A stretch of DNA of 46,979 bases, taken from an uncultured Ruminococcus sp. (GTDB lineage Bacteria; Bacillota; Clostridia; Oscillospirales; Ruminococcaceae). Location: assembly GCA_910579835.1 (NCBI GenBank), contig CAJTWQ010000012.1:1-46979 (forward strand), written 5' to 3'. The translations under genes were made by a program, and so were the position numbers. The notes beneath the pieces are model-generated. The model was not told the DNA's origin, did not search any database, and worked only from the letters and a program-made list of their open reading frames with translations. Every line of letters begins with the position of its first letter. The first letter of the stretch is position 1. Positions 32,068 through 42,138 of this stretch are shown here, one piece after another.

Positions 32068-34382
32068 TCACTGCTCTCCTTTCCTGCGGAAACCGTCAGG
32101 CTTCCGTCCTTTGCATCAATTTTAATCAAGTCTGTTCCGGAAGCGTTCTCAATAATTATCTCAGCGATCTTATCCTCTGCCTCCTGTCTGATAACACGGC
32201 GGATGTCCCTTGCTCCGTAGGGCTTGCCGTATGATTTTTCAGCAATAAGCTCCAAAGCAGCTTCCGTATACTCAAGGGATATATTCTTTTCAGACAGCGG
32301 TTCTTTCATCTCATCCAGCATAAGCGCCGCAATGCGTGCAAAATCTAATTTTTCCAGCTGCCTAAACACTACTACCTCGTCAATACGGCTGATAAATTCG
32401 GGACGAAGGAACTCCCTCAGTCCCTTTATCGCCTTATCCTTTGAGATCTCGTCAGCCGTCCTATTGAAGCCCACCCCGGTAGTCTTATCGGTCGAACCTG
32501 CGTTGGAGGTCATGCAGATAATGGTATTTTCAAAATTTACCGTTCTGCCGTGGGCGTCGTCCACCTTGCCCTCGTCAAGAATCTGCATGAGAATATTCAT
32601 AACATCAGGGTGAGCCTTTTCAATCTCGTCGAACAGGATAACGGAATACGGACGGCGGCGTACTTTTTCCGTAAGCTGTCCCGCCTCGTCGTAGCCCACA
32701 TATCCCGGAGGAGAGCCAATCATTCTTGCAACAGAATGCTTTTCCATATATTCCGTCATATCAAGTCGAATAAGCGGTTCCGGCGAATCGAACATTTCCT
32801 CTGCCAGCGCCTTTACCAACTCTGTCTTTCCCACGCCGGTAGGTCCCACGAAAATAAAGGAAGCCGGTCTGCGGCGCTTGCTGAGATGCACTCTTGTGCG
32901 CTTTATGGCCTTTGAAAGCAGCTCAACAGCCTCGTCCTGCCCCAGGACCCTCTTTTTCAGCGCCTCCTCAAGACGGGCGATTTTCAGGAATTCCGTTTCA
33001 GCGATCTTACTGGCTGGAATCCCCGTCCACAGCTCTACAACCTTGGTTATATCCTCTTCCGTAACCTGAATATTCTCCGCCTTTACTCTGACGCTCTCAG
33101 CCGCCTCACGGGCGTGTATCAGTTTTCCCTTTACTTCGGCAAGCGCCTGATAGTCGATCTCGTTCTGCTCGGAAATGGTCTTTTCCATTCCCTCCAGTAC
33201 CTCTATCTCCTTGCGCAGTCCTGCGTACTCTGCAATTTCAGGTGAGCGTATGCATGCTCTTGCGCAGCCCTCGTCCATAAGATCAATGGCCTTATCAGGA
33301 AGAAAACGGTCGGTGATGTATCTCTCTGAAAGCACTGCGCAGACTCTGATAAGGTAATCCGATATGTGTACCCTGTGATATTCCTCATAGTGCTTCTTTA
33401 TGCCAAGCAGCACGTCAACGGTATCCTCAATAGTCGGCTCATTTACGGTCACGGGCTGAAAACGCCTTTCAAGAGCAGAATCCTTTTCAATATACTTTCT
33501 GTACTCCCCAAAAGTCGTTGCGCCGATAACCTGCACCTCGCCCCTTGACAGCGCAGGCTTGAGGATATTAGCAGCGTTCATGGAACCTTCGGAATCTCCT
33601 GCGCCGACCAGATTGTGAACCTCGTCAATGAAAAGTATAACGTTTCCCTCCCGCTTTACTTCATCCACCAATCCCTTGACACGGCTCTCAAATTGTCCGC
33701 GGAACTGTGTTCCTGCCACAAGAGCTGTCAGATCCAGAAGATATACTTTCTTATCCCCCAGATTAAAGGGAACGCTGCCCTCGTGGATCCTCTGGGCTAT
33801 TCCCTCTGCAATCGCCGTTTTTCCCACACCGGGTTCGCCTATGAGACAGGGATTATTTTTTGTTCTTCGAGAAAGGATTTGTATAACGCGGGCGATCTCC
33901 TTATCTCTGCCGATTATCCTGTCAAGCTGACCGTCCTCCGCCTTCTGAGACAGATTTGTACAATAGCTTCCAAGGAATTTAGGCTCCTTTTTCTTTTCTT
34001 TACGTCCGAATATTCCTTTCTTTTCGCCTTTTTCCTTACCGGCGTCCTTTGCTTCGCCTCTTTCGGACGACGATTTTTCCGTCGTATCGTTTTTTTTCTC
34101 TCCGCCGCCTAAGCCGAACATATTTGAAATAAAATCAGGCATCAGACCGGAACCGCCCATTTCAAAGCTGTCTCCGTCCAGCATTCCCATCATCTGATCG
34201 GAGAACTGATCCAGCTCCTCGTCGGATATGCCCATTCTATCCATATATTCCGCTACCTGAGGTATCTTTCTTTCCCTTGCACATGAAAGACAGAGTCCCT
34301 CGTTCTTCTTTTCATTTCCCTGAACCGAAGTGATAAACACTACGGCAGGCCTTTTCCTGCAGTTGCTGCACATTGGTATCAT
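32064..34382 (-). CDS. clpE: ClpE-type AAA+ ATPase, Clp protease regulatory subunit
   Basis: 772-residue cytoplasmic unfoldase working with ClpP. The N-terminal zinc finger has CSNC (C5, C8) and CLSC (C31, C34), the ClpE hallmark, in place of the two Clp_N repeats of ClpC. A low-complexity charged linker (about 90-135) leads to AAA-1 with Walker A GEPGVGKT (182-189). A UVR-like middle region (about 405-440) then precedes AAA-2 with GPTGVGKT (513-520), and a GVGFN loop resembles the ClpP-binding tripeptide. ClpE in Firmicutes is induced by heat and disulfide stress under CtsR; I did not find a CtsR operator upstream, and here the gene sits inside a housekeeping gene run. Start ATG 34382 has GGAGG ten bases upstream. 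Confidence 0.9.
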   Translation of the reverse strand: MIPMCSNCRKRPAVVFITSVQGNEKKNEGLCLSCARERKIPQVAEYMDRMGISDEELDQFSDQMMGMLDGDSFEMGGSGLMPDFISNMFGLGGGEKKNDTTEKSSSERGEAKDAGKEKGEKKGIFGRKEKKKEPKFLGSYCTNLSQKAEDGQLDRIIGRDKEIARVIQILSRRTKNNPCLIGEPGVGKTAIAEGIAQRIHEGSVPFNLGDKKVYLLDLTALVAGTQFRGQFESRVKGLVDEVKREGNVILFIDEVHNLVGAGDSEGSMNAANILKPALSRGEVQVIGATTFGEYRKYIEKDSALERRFQPVTVNEPTIEDTVDVLLGIKKHYEEYHRVHISDYLIRVCAVLSERYITDRFLPDKAIDLMDEGCARACIRSPEIAEYAGLRKEIEVLEGMEKTISEQNEIDYQALAEVKGKLIHAREAAESVRVKAENIQVTEEDITKVVELWTGIPASKIAETEFLKIARLEEALKKRVLGQDEAVELLSKAIKRTRVHLSKRRRPASFIFVGPTGVGKTELVKALAEEMFDSPEPLIRLDMTEYMEKHSVARMIGSPPGYVGYDEAGQLTEKVRRRPYSVILFDEIEKAHPDVMNILMQILDEGKVDDAHGRTVNFENTIICMTSNAGSTDKTTGVGFNRTADEISKDKAIKGLREFLRPEFISRIDEVVVFRQLEKLDFARIAALMLDEMKEPLSEKNISLEYTEAALELIAEKSYGKPYGARDIRRVIRQEAEDKIAEIIIENASGTDLIKIDAKDGSLTVSAGKESSE

Positions 34383-34406
34383 GAAACAGATTCCTCCTGT
34401 AAATTA

Positions 34407-35318
34407 TCAAAGATTTGAGGTTATAAAATTATATATATGCTTAAAAAGGTATGTTTTATCAATAGCCTCGTGATTAAAAAACATCATTTTGTTCTCTCCG
34501 CAGATAACGTTAAGCCGCACGCAGGCTGCTATAAATGCAGCGATCACAACGCCAAGCAAAGCTCCCACAACGCCTCCGCCGATATGCGAGCCCAGACTTT
34601 GAAAGCCGGGAGTTTTGAAAGTAGTGCTTACCAAAAATACGGTAACGGCGATAAGAACCGCAAGAATCACCATAAAACTGATAAGACGGATAATGCCTTT
34701 ATAGGGAGCTTCGGTATAATGATCGGCTATGTATTCCGCAGCTTCACGGCTTCCCTCAGGATCAAGCAAAAGAGGAATAAGCTCATCCATATCCTGCGGA
34801 TGCCTGATTATTTCCTGCAACGCCGTCTCTCCGGCATAGTCTACAAGATGCTCCGATATAATACCGCTGACTATATCGGCATACCCTTTATGAAGCTTCT
34901 GACAAAAAATCTCCTCATTCCCGATCTTATTGACGTAAATGCTTGAAACATACTGATAGAGCTGCTCGTCAAAGCTTAGTCCAAGACTGTTCTTCTCCTT
35001 ATAAATCTTTTCAAGGCGTTCATAGGCTATCTCTCCGGAAAAATCGAAATCATCCTCGATACGGCCAATTATCTCGTCAATAAAATCTGTATCCCCGACG
35101 CTCTTGGTGATCTTTTTTATATTGCTGTTACGCACGCTGCTCTTATAAAGTCCGTCTGCAAGAGATCCGCTTATTGAGAATGCAAGGATACAGGCAAGTA
35201 AATAGCCTGTAAAATGAAGCATCGACTTAAAAAAGCCTCTCCTCCCGGACAGAAATATCATCACCAGTATCGCCGCCGCCGCCAGCACATCATAAAACCA
35301 CCAAAATTGTGAACCCAT
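34407..35318 (-). CDS. CvpA-like membrane protein with large insertion
   Basis: 303 residues. There are four hydrophobic segments, at about 10-28, 33-52, 208-232 and 245-270, in the CvpA layout (DVLAAAAILVMIFLSGRRGF at the start; GGGVVGALLGVVIAAFIAAC at the end). A polar, helical insertion of about 150 residues separates the second and third segments, longer than in the enteric CvpA. CvpA proteins are linked to colicin production, biofilm and envelope stress, but their biochemistry is unknown. ATG 35318 has only a weak AGG upstream. It is flanked by a DUF5711-like gene and clpE in the same run. Confidence 0.72.
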   Translation of the reverse strand: MGSQFWWFYDVLAAAAILVMIFLSGRRGFFKSMLHFTGYLLACILAFSISGSLADGLYKSSVRNSNIKKITKSVGDTDFIDEIIGRIEDDFDFSGEIAYERLEKIYKEKNSLGLSFDEQLYQYVSSIYVNKIGNEEIFCQKLHKGYADIVSGIISEHLVDYAGETALQEIIRHPQDMDELIPLLLDPEGSREAAEYIADHYTEAPYKGIIRLISFMVILAVLIAVTVFLVSTTFKTPGFQSLGSHIGGGVVGALLGVVIAAFIAACVRLNVICGENKMMFFNHEAIDKTYLFKHIYNFITSNL

Positions 35319-35367
35319 AATAATTACCTGACATGGCGTTCCTCCATGCCTTTCCTCCCTTCATACA

Positions 35368-36543
35368 TCATGTTCCCGTATCATAGTCGATACGGTCTAT
35401 TTTTTCAAAGCCTTTGAGAAAAATATTATCGTCGCTTCTGACAAAGCCCGAATATGAATCGCCTACCTTTGCCGTTGAGCGAAGATTACCCTTGAAATCG
35501 TATGCCAGAACTTTATCCTGAGTCAGAATATAAGCAAGCCCTCTGAATACAGATACTGTCACTGCCGGAGATTCCAGTTCGATTACCAGAGGCTTTTTTC
35601 CGTTTCCAGAGAAAAGCGCCGCCGTGTATATACGCCTGTCGTCATTGTTTACAACTACCGCTGATTTTCCGCTCATGCTGGCTCCGGATACACTCTCCCC
35701 GTCGTATTCGTAATAGGAGCTTATCTGTCCGTCCGGATCGATATACCCGCAGGCTTTGTCGCCGTAGATAAACGTTCCCTCCGAAGAACCGAATATTTCA
35801 TAAGCACAAGCGGCAAATCCCGGGGAAGTCCATTTTTCACCGTCGCTGCTGAAGCTTATCTCTCTTACCTTAGTGTTAAGCTGTCCGTTTTCGGCGGATA
35901 AAAATCCCAGAACACAGCCCTTGCTCTCGTTTATGAAACTGAGATCCACAAGCATATCAGTACATTTCCGCTCGTATATAAGCGTTCCGTTTTTATCATA
36001 AACTTTCAGCTCGCAGCTGTAGTCGTCAGAATCGGTAACAACAGCCGTCACTCCGTCGGAACTGAGCTTTGCAAAATATATGTTATTGTCGAAACGGCGG
36101 CTGTAGTACACCTCGTCCTCGTCCTCAACGGAGAATTCGTTTCCTCCGCTCTCGTAGACGATCGCCCTGCCGTTCGCAACACCCAGCACAGGGTTGGTAT
36201 ATGCGTGCTGACGCTTTTTAAGCAGATTTCCGTCAATATCATATATGTAAAGATTAGTATCGCTCTGCACCATTATGCGCTTTACGGTGTAACGCATCTG
36301 ATAATTTTCACCGCCGCCAACTTCTATGGGAAAATTTCCATCGGCCAGTTTACCGGAATTGACTATGGTCTTATACTGCTTTCCCCAGCCTTTTAACAGC
36401 GGAATCCACATACCCCTAGTAGCAAAAAGCGCAGTCAGGAGCGACGCCAAAACGAGGAACGCAAGCATTTTTTTCCTGCGCCGCTGTCTGTTTTTTTTAT
36501 TTTTATAATCAACTATGTCTGTTTTATCATACGTTCTCGGCAA
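35368..36543 (-). CDS. DUF5711-like membrane-anchored beta-propeller-like protein
   Basis: 391 residues. A basic N-terminus (KNKKNRQRRRKK, about 15-26) precedes a single hydrophobic helix (about 27-48). The remainder is extracytoplasmic and rich in repeated beta-hairpin patterns such as NLYIYDIDGNLLKK, ELKVYDKNGTLIYER and VLAYDFKGNLRS, which suggests a WD40/PQQ-like propeller of unknown ligand. This matches the layout of the uncharacterised DUF5711 family of Clostridia. The first codon is TTG 36543, with AGAGG about a dozen bases upstream; no better in-frame start was found. It may scaffold an envelope complex with its CvpA-like neighbour. Confidence 0.7.
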   Translation of the reverse strand: MPRTYDKTDIVDYKNKKNRQRRRKKMLAFLVLASLLTALFATRGMWIPLLKGWGKQYKTIVNSGKLADGNFPIEVGGGENYQMRYTVKRIMVQSDTNLYIYDIDGNLLKKRQHAYTNPVLGVANGRAIVYESGGNEFSVEDEDEVYYSRRFDNNIYFAKLSSDGVTAVVTDSDDYSCELKVYDKNGTLIYERKCTDMLVDLSFINESKGCVLGFLSAENGQLNTKVREISFSSDGEKWTSPGFAACAYEIFGSSEGTFIYGDKACGYIDPDGQISSYYEYDGESVSGASMSGKSAVVVNNDDRRIYTAALFSGNGKKPLVIELESPAVTVSVFRGLAYILTQDKVLAYDFKGNLRSTAKVGDSYSGFVRSDDNIFLKGFEKIDRIDYDTGT

Positions 36544-36563
36544 TAGATTTCACATCCTCTCTG

Positions 36564-37325
36564 TTATTCATCGTCAAAAAGCTCGGCTTTGGAATAAAAC
36601 ACACGGTTAAGGTAAAGTCCGTGAGCCATGGCTGTTCTGCCGGCCCGGAGCCGGTTTTTCGCCGCCAATATTGAGGGAATATCATCAGGGGATATTCGCT
36701 TTTCGCTTACGTCTATAAGCGTCCCGACAATTATCCTAATCATATTATACAAAAAACCGCTGCCTTTTACAAGCATTGTCACTGAATCTCCACAATTTTC
36801 TATTCTGAATGAATATATTGTTCTGATTGTTGTTGAAACATTTGTGCAGTCAGCACAAAAAGAAGCAAAGTCATGTTCGCCAACAAGATACTCCGCCGCC
36901 CGTTTTGCAGCGTCAATATCAAATTTTCTCCTGTAATGGAACATCAGATCAGATGCAAAGGGATTTTTTGACTCACTGCAATGCATTTTATAAATATACT
37001 CCTTGCCCACGCAGTCAAAACGCGCATGAAAATCAGAAGATGCTTCCTCGCAGCTTAGAATTGAAATATCATCGGGCAGCTCGCCGTTCACTCCTCTTTG
37101 AAATCCAAGACAGGATATACGGCTGTTTGTTTTCACATTGAAGCAAAAATTATTTGCATGAACGCCCGTATCAGTTCTGGAACAGCCTGTTACAGTCACA
37201 GGCTCATTAAGAACCTTTGACAGATGCTTTTCCAGAGTCTCCTGTACCGTCACAGCGTTGCTCTGCCGCTGAAAGCCATGATATTTAGTTCCCCGGTAAG
37301 CTGTCATTACTTTAAGATTTCTCAT
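36564..37325 (-). CDS. truA: tRNA pseudouridine(38-40) synthase
   Basis: Isomerises uridines 38-40 of the anticodon arm. 253 residues from ATG 37325, with AAAGGAG at the normal spacing; the frame extending to 37412 lies wholly inside the YfhO gene and lacks a ribosome site. The N-terminus MRNLKVMTAYRGTKYHGFQR and the catalytic motif GCSRTDTGVHA (D52) are typical, as is GSGFLYNMIRIIVGTL near residue 190. It overlaps the YfhO gene's end by 14 bases. In many Firmicutes truA directly follows ecfT, so the YfhO gene seems to have been placed between them. Confidence 0.95.
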   Translation of the reverse strand: MRNLKVMTAYRGTKYHGFQRQSNAVTVQETLEKHLSKVLNEPVTVTGCSRTDTGVHANNFCFNVKTNSRISCLGFQRGVNGELPDDISILSCEEASSDFHARFDCVGKEYIYKMHCSESKNPFASDLMFHYRRKFDIDAAKRAAEYLVGEHDFASFCADCTNVSTTIRTIYSFRIENCGDSVTMLVKGSGFLYNMIRIIVGTLIDVSEKRISPDDIPSILAAKNRLRAGRTAMAHGLYLNRVFYSKAELFDDE

Positions 37326-40300
37326 ACCTGTCTCTCCTTTTGCCGTATCTTTTTCTGCCGTCCAGCCATATAAAGAGGATAACCAGAGACGCTCCTGCAC
37401 CTGACGCCGCAAGTCCAGGCTTAAACCCCTGAGGTGAATATTTCAGTACAATATCGTGACTGCCCTCGGAAATTCTTACTCCCAGCATAGCATTGAGTAC
37501 CTTGACGGTATCCGCCTTTTTACCGTCAACGTAAACCGACCATCCCTTTTCATACGGAATGGACAGAAACATCACGCCGTCGCCTTCGGCTTTGATAGTT
37601 CCCTCTATCTTCGTATCCTTAAAGCTTGTTATCTCCAGCTGCTCGTCAGCCATGCTTCTGTAGAATTCCTCAAAGACATCAAGCTTCATTGCATACGTTT
37701 TAATCTGGTAATTACCGGATGTTTTATCGTCATTTACGGTCATTTCCACCCTTGACATAGTTCCCTCGCCGCTATTTCCCAGAGGAATGACAATAGGGTA
37801 GGACTTTATCAGATCCTTCGCATCATTGGGCATTACCCAGAGATCATCGCAGCTTACCCGGATATCACCGATACTGCTGCCGGAGGAACTGATATATGAA
37901 TAAAGCACAGAGTTCTCCTCACCGGCAAAACCGTAGGTCACTTTATGCACATCATCAGTATTTCCGGTAGTGCGGAAAGTATAATTTCCAAAACTGTTTT
38001 TGTTAACCTCCATATTTTCACGTTCATATCCGGTAACGGCACAAGCATTGAAGAGCGGCTCGCTTATACCCGACGCCAGCTTCACCAGCGTATTCTGGTA
38101 TTCCAGGGGATTAAGTCCGGCGCTGTTCTCCATATCAAGAATCTCCTCATTCATCATAAACCCCAGGGACAGCGGATACTTGTTTTTGTAGAGATAAGAA
38201 GGTCCTGATGCATCAACATATTCCAGAAATTTTTCCTCGCTATTGAGAGGACCGTTGCAGCCGATTATATACCGCAGTCCAAGCAGTGAATTCACAACCG
38301 GTGAGGAAGCTCTGTAATAATATCTGTTTCCGGCTTCGGAGGCATAAAGCCCCAGACGTGAATAAAAGGTCGTCACCGCAACATTGGCTGTGGAGGAAAA
38401 CTGCGAAACGCCGTTATACCCGTAAAGGGCGCCGTTGTTAAGAGTCCATGGAGCGGCAAGCTCCGTCCGGTAAAAAAGACTGTCCTCGCTGTTTGATGCC
38501 TTATTCAGCAACGACTGCACCTCTCTGCCGTTGGCGGGATAATTGGCATATGAGGAGGGAGTCAGAGTTTTAAGCCCTATCGCCGCATTGCTTACAAGTT
38601 CGGAAAATACCGCCGTTCCCACTGCCGCCGTCATAAACGCATTTCTTACAGCCGTTTTTTTGAAAGGAAATACCTTTGCAGCCAGAAATACCATAAGATA
38701 CGCTGCCGCTATAATCATAGACCTCTTAACGGCGTCGGATATGTCAAGCTGTTCCTTTTTATATGCGTATTTATAAATCAGTACCGCGGCACAGACAGCC
38801 GATACGGCGGCAGCGGTAATCAGGAACGTATTTGAAATTCCGTTTTTCAGCCGCTTTTTCCTTATCGGCAGAAGTCCGGCAATAATATAAAGCACAAGCA
38901 GAACGCCTGCAATAACCGCCGCCCACTTTATAAAATTATCAAATCCTACGGCACGGTATTTAAGATATTCCTTTTCGGGATTATTTTCATCCTTTACATA
39001 ATACAGCCGCTCGCACCAGAACACCAGCACAGGCCCAGCAAGCATAAGCAGAAGCTGATAGGACTTTATGCCGTTTCTCAGAAGCACGTCATATCCTCTG
39101 TAAGCCATGGCTATCAGTACAAAGCTGAATATAAAAGCGTACCTGTGAGGAATCTGGTTCGGTACATGAAGTCCGTGCCAGATAAGATCAAGCTTATTTA
39201 TATTGCAGCTGACTGCAATAAGTCCCAGCATCAGCGTATATGCTCCCATTTCCCTGATCTTTATTCCGAAAGACAGCATAAATACTCCAAAGAGGATCAC
39301 CGCCAGCATACCGCATGAAAAATTCGGAAGTCCGTCAAGAGCCGTGGGGTTCTTATAGGAAATCATATTCGCAAGAAGCTCGTTCCATTTGTAATTCTGT
39401 ACGGTTTCTTCCGGAAATGTATTTTCTGCGCTGTAGGTCAGTTTTAGACCGTAATATGCCGGCAGCAGGATAAATGCCGCCAAAGCTATAGCCAATACGG
39501 AGGAACGGATCATAATAAGTATTTTGCGGAGAAGATCCTTTATCCCCCTGAATTCGATTATACCCGACGCCGTAAACATGAATACACAGAAAATACAGGT
39601 AAACAGACCGATATAATAATTTGAGAAAAGAGACAATGCCAGAGAAAACGTAAATACTTTCCACTTTCCCTCGCGGGCTATGGCGACAATCCCCATCATT
39701 ACAAGCGGAAAAAGAGCGATGGTATCGAACCACATGACATTCCAGTAATATCCCAGCATATAGCTGCACAAGGCGTACATGGAGGAAAATATGCACAGGG
39801 AAAAATCACGCCTCTTATATGCATAGCGCAGGAAACAGCTGAAAAATGCTCCTGCAAAACCAATCTTTCCCACAAGAATGACAGTAAGCGCTTCTCTTAC
39901 ATGATCCGCGCCGAAAAAAACCGATATCCAGTTCAAGGGACTTGCGGCATAATAGGCAATAAGCGACAAAAAGTTTGAGCCGAGACCGTTCTGCCAAGAA
40001 TACAGAAAGGAACCTCCGGACAGAAGCTTCTCCCGTTCAACACGGAAAAACGGATAATACTGATGCCACAGGTCGATAACGAGCATCTGATTCGGGCCGT
40101 CGCCGTCAAATGGCTGTATACCGTTTCTTGCAAGAGCATAGGCAAATATGAATGCCGGAATAAAAAATGACAGCAAAAAAAACAGCACGCCTTTCCCGTA
40201 CATTATTTCATAAAACCGGCTTTTGCAGAAACGTTGTCCGAGCTTTGCGGTCTTTCTGAACGCTGCGGACACCCTGAACGATATTGCTTCTATTATATTG

Positions 40301-40404
40301 TAAAATCTGCTTTTCCTGAACCTTTCCAGACGCTTTCTGTTTCTTTTTCTGTCTGAATCATGTTCGGAAAGCGTCATTTGTTCTCTTTTGTTGACATTCT
40401 CCAT
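37312..40404 (-). CDS. yfhO: YfhO family membrane protein
   Basis: 1030 residues. After a basic N-terminal region (about 10-70) come about a dozen membrane segments, starting at VLFFLLSFFIPAFIFAYALA. A large loop holds the family motif NGIQPFDGDGPNQMLVIDLWHQY. The C-terminal quarter is a large extracytoplasmic beta-rich domain ending in EKGWSVYVDGKKADTVKV. In Bacillus and Listeria, YfhO acts as a GT-C glycosyltransferase that decorates lipoteichoic acid using an undecaprenyl-phosphate sugar made by a CsbB-like GT2; here the nearest such GT2 is about 30 kb away in the glycan operon. The function in this organism is inferred. Start ATG 40404 has AAGGAT upstream. It sits between ecfT and truA. 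Confidence 0.88.
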   Translation of the reverse strand: MENVNKREQMTLSEHDSDRKRNRKRLERFRKSRFYNIIEAISFRVSAAFRKTAKLGQRFCKSRFYEIMYGKGVLFFLLSFFIPAFIFAYALARNGIQPFDGDGPNQMLVIDLWHQYYPFFRVEREKLLSGGSFLYSWQNGLGSNFLSLIAYYAASPLNWISVFFGADHVREALTVILVGKIGFAGAFFSCFLRYAYKRRDFSLCIFSSMYALCSYMLGYYWNVMWFDTIALFPLVMMGIVAIAREGKWKVFTFSLALSLFSNYYIGLFTCIFCVFMFTASGIIEFRGIKDLLRKILIMIRSSVLAIALAAFILLPAYYGLKLTYSAENTFPEETVQNYKWNELLANMISYKNPTALDGLPNFSCGMLAVILFGVFMLSFGIKIREMGAYTLMLGLIAVSCNINKLDLIWHGLHVPNQIPHRYAFIFSFVLIAMAYRGYDVLLRNGIKSYQLLLMLAGPVLVFWCERLYYVKDENNPEKEYLKYRAVGFDNFIKWAAVIAGVLLVLYIIAGLLPIRKKRLKNGISNTFLITAAAVSAVCAAVLIYKYAYKKEQLDISDAVKRSMIIAAAYLMVFLAAKVFPFKKTAVRNAFMTAAVGTAVFSELVSNAAIGLKTLTPSSYANYPANGREVQSLLNKASNSEDSLFYRTELAAPWTLNNGALYGYNGVSQFSSTANVAVTTFYSRLGLYASEAGNRYYYRASSPVVNSLLGLRYIIGCNGPLNSEEKFLEYVDASGPSYLYKNKYPLSLGFMMNEEILDMENSAGLNPLEYQNTLVKLASGISEPLFNACAVTGYERENMEVNKNSFGNYTFRTTGNTDDVHKVTYGFAGEENSVLYSYISSSGSSIGDIRVSCDDLWVMPNDAKDLIKSYPIVIPLGNSGEGTMSRVEMTVNDDKTSGNYQIKTYAMKLDVFEEFYRSMADEQLEITSFKDTKIEGTIKAEGDGVMFLSIPYEKGWSVYVDGKKADTVKVLNAMLGVRISEGSHDIVLKYSPQGFKPGLAASGAGASLVILFIWLDGRKRYGKRRDRYEKS

Positions 40405-40430
40405 TTTATTTTATCCTTGCGTATTGTTAT

Positions 40431-41237
40431 CTATTTTGTTATTTTGCTGACAATTACAGCTCCGGCAAGAAACATTACCGTAACTGCAAGGGCAATATAA
40501 TCCCTGGGGGCGGATCTCAGCTGTCTGAGCCTTGTACGTCCTGTTCCGCCGTTATAACAGCGGCATTCCATTGCGGTCGCAAGCTCGTCGGCTCTGCGGA
40601 AAGAAGATATAAACAGCGGTACAAGAATAGATACAAGATTTTTCGCCCTGGCAATAAAGCTTCCGGTGTCAATTTCAGCTCCCCTTGCTTTCTGCGCCGA
40701 TATGATCTTATCTGTTTCCTCTATAAGAGTAGGAATAAAGCGCAGGGCTATCGACATCATCATCGCCAGCTCGTGAACCGGAAATTTCAGCTTTTTCAGC
40801 GGCGAAAGAAGCCGCTCTATAGCGTCTGTAAGAGTAATAGGGGAGGTGGTGTAGGTCAGCAGGGATGTTCCAGCGATAAGCAGGACAATTCTTATTATCA
40901 TAAAAATGCTTATATTAAGACCTGCGTCGGTAATTTTCAGAAACTTCCACTGCCATATTACTTCCCCGGAGCTTACCAGAAGCAGATTTATGATCGCCGT
41001 TACAAGCAGAAACGGAATTATTGGCTTTACGCTTTTCACAAACATCTTCGGCTTGATTTTCGACAGCGCTATAGCCATGAATGTATAGACTGCCCCCACT
41101 GCAAGTCCGATATATGATCCTCCGGCAAACAGCATGACTATATAGAGCACGGTAATAACTATCTTGAACCTCGGGTCAAGCCGGTGTATAAGACTGTTTC
41201 CGGGGAAATACTGTCCTATTGTAATATCTCTCAGCAA
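40431..41237 (-). CDS. ecfT: ECF transporter T component
   Basis: 268-residue membrane scaffold linking the two ATPases to exchangeable vitamin-binding S components. I start it at TTG 41237, giving (M)LRDITIGQYFPGNSLIHRLDPR, the usual EcfT N-terminus, with GAGAGG nine bases upstream and one base after the ecfA2 stop; the frame starting at 41261 lacks a ribosome site. There are five or so membrane segments. The coupling motif region AQKARGAEIDTGS holds the conserved Ala-Arg-Gly that docks in the ATPases. No S-component gene is adjacent, so this is the shared group II type. Confidence 0.92.
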   Translation of the reverse strand: MLRDITIGQYFPGNSLIHRLDPRFKIVITVLYIVMLFAGGSYIGLAVGAVYTFMAIALSKIKPKMFVKSVKPIIPFLLVTAIINLLLVSSGEVIWQWKFLKITDAGLNISIFMIIRIVLLIAGTSLLTYTTSPITLTDAIERLLSPLKKLKFPVHELAMMMSIALRFIPTLIEETDKIISAQKARGAEIDTGSFIARAKNLVSILVPLFISSFRRADELATAMECRCYNGGTGRTRLRQLRSAPRDYIALAVTVMFLAGAVIVSKITK

Positions 41238-41238
41238 T

Positions 41239-42102
41239 TCATGGAACCTCTCTTTCGCCAAGCCTTTTCAGCAGCAGATTTTTGGCGTATTCCACGGTGT
41301 AGACCTCTTTCCCAAAGTCTGCGCCGCGCTTTTTCAGTCCGCCGAACACCCTTGTGATTTGAGGAACATCCAGTCCAATTGCGGAAATTTCCTCAGACCG
41401 CGCAAAAACCTTTACCGTATCATCATAGCAGAAAAGCTTTGAATCGCTCATTACAAGAATCTTATCTGCAAAGGACGCTATATCTTCCATACTGTGAGAA
41501 ACAATAAGGGTAGTGTTGCCGGTGCGCCGGTGATATTCCTTTATATGACTGAGGATCTTATCCCGCCCTGCCGGATCGAGTCCTGCCGTCGGCTCGTCAA
41601 GTATGAGCACTTCCGGCTCCATCGCCATGACGCCGGCAATTGCCACACGCCTCTTCTGCCCGCCGGAAAGATCAAAAGGCGAACGCTCCATAAGATCCTC
41701 GGAAAGGCCTATGTCACGAGCCGTATCAAGCACGCGCCGCTTTATCTCTGCTTCGTCCAGCCCCATATTTTTCGGTCCGAAAGCTATGTCTTTAAAAACA
41801 GTCTCCTCAAAAAGCTGATATTCGGGATACTGAAAAACAAGCCCCACTTTAAATCGGATGTCACGAATCTTCGTCTTGTCCTCCCAAATATCCTTTCCGT
41901 TAAGTAGAACTTTGCCCGAAGTCGGCTTGAGAAGACCGTTGAAGTGCTGGATCAGAGTAGATTTGCCCGATCCGGTATGTCCCATTACACCAATAATTTC
42001 ACCCTTTTCAATAGAGATATTAACATGATCCACTGCTGTTTTTTCAAAAGGAGTGCCCGGACTGTAGACATATGTCAGCTCCTGTGTCTCAAGAATCGGC
42101 AA
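41239..42102 (-). CDS. ecfA2: ECF transporter ATPase EcfA2
   Basis: 287-residue cytoplasmic ATPase. Walker A GHTGSGKST, signature LSGGQKRRVAIAG, Walker B EVLILDEPTAGLDP, and an H-loop in LIVSHSMED. The 'GLDP' ending distinguishes A2 from the A1 partner ('MLDP'). Start TTG 42102, with GAGGG six or seven bases upstream. It lies 36 bases after ecfA1 and is translationally adjacent to ecfT. It forms the A1A2 heterodimer that energises vitamin uptake. Confidence 0.94.
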   Translation of the reverse strand: MPILETQELTYVYSPGTPFEKTAVDHVNISIEKGEIIGVMGHTGSGKSTLIQHFNGLLKPTSGKVLLNGKDIWEDKTKIRDIRFKVGLVFQYPEYQLFEETVFKDIAFGPKNMGLDEAEIKRRVLDTARDIGLSEDLMERSPFDLSGGQKRRVAIAGVMAMEPEVLILDEPTAGLDPAGRDKILSHIKEYHRRTGNTTLIVSHSMEDIASFADKILVMSDSKLFCYDDTVKVFARSEEISAIGLDVPQITRVFGGLKKRGADFGKEVYTVEYAKNLLLKRLGEREVP

Positions 42103-42138
42103 TTTATTCCCTCTTTTCGTTATGATTTTATGACAAAC

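Noticed and set aside
37326..37412. Extended N-terminus of truA
   Set aside because: It lies inside the YfhO coding region, lacks a ribosome site, and homologues begin at MRNLKVMTAYRG.
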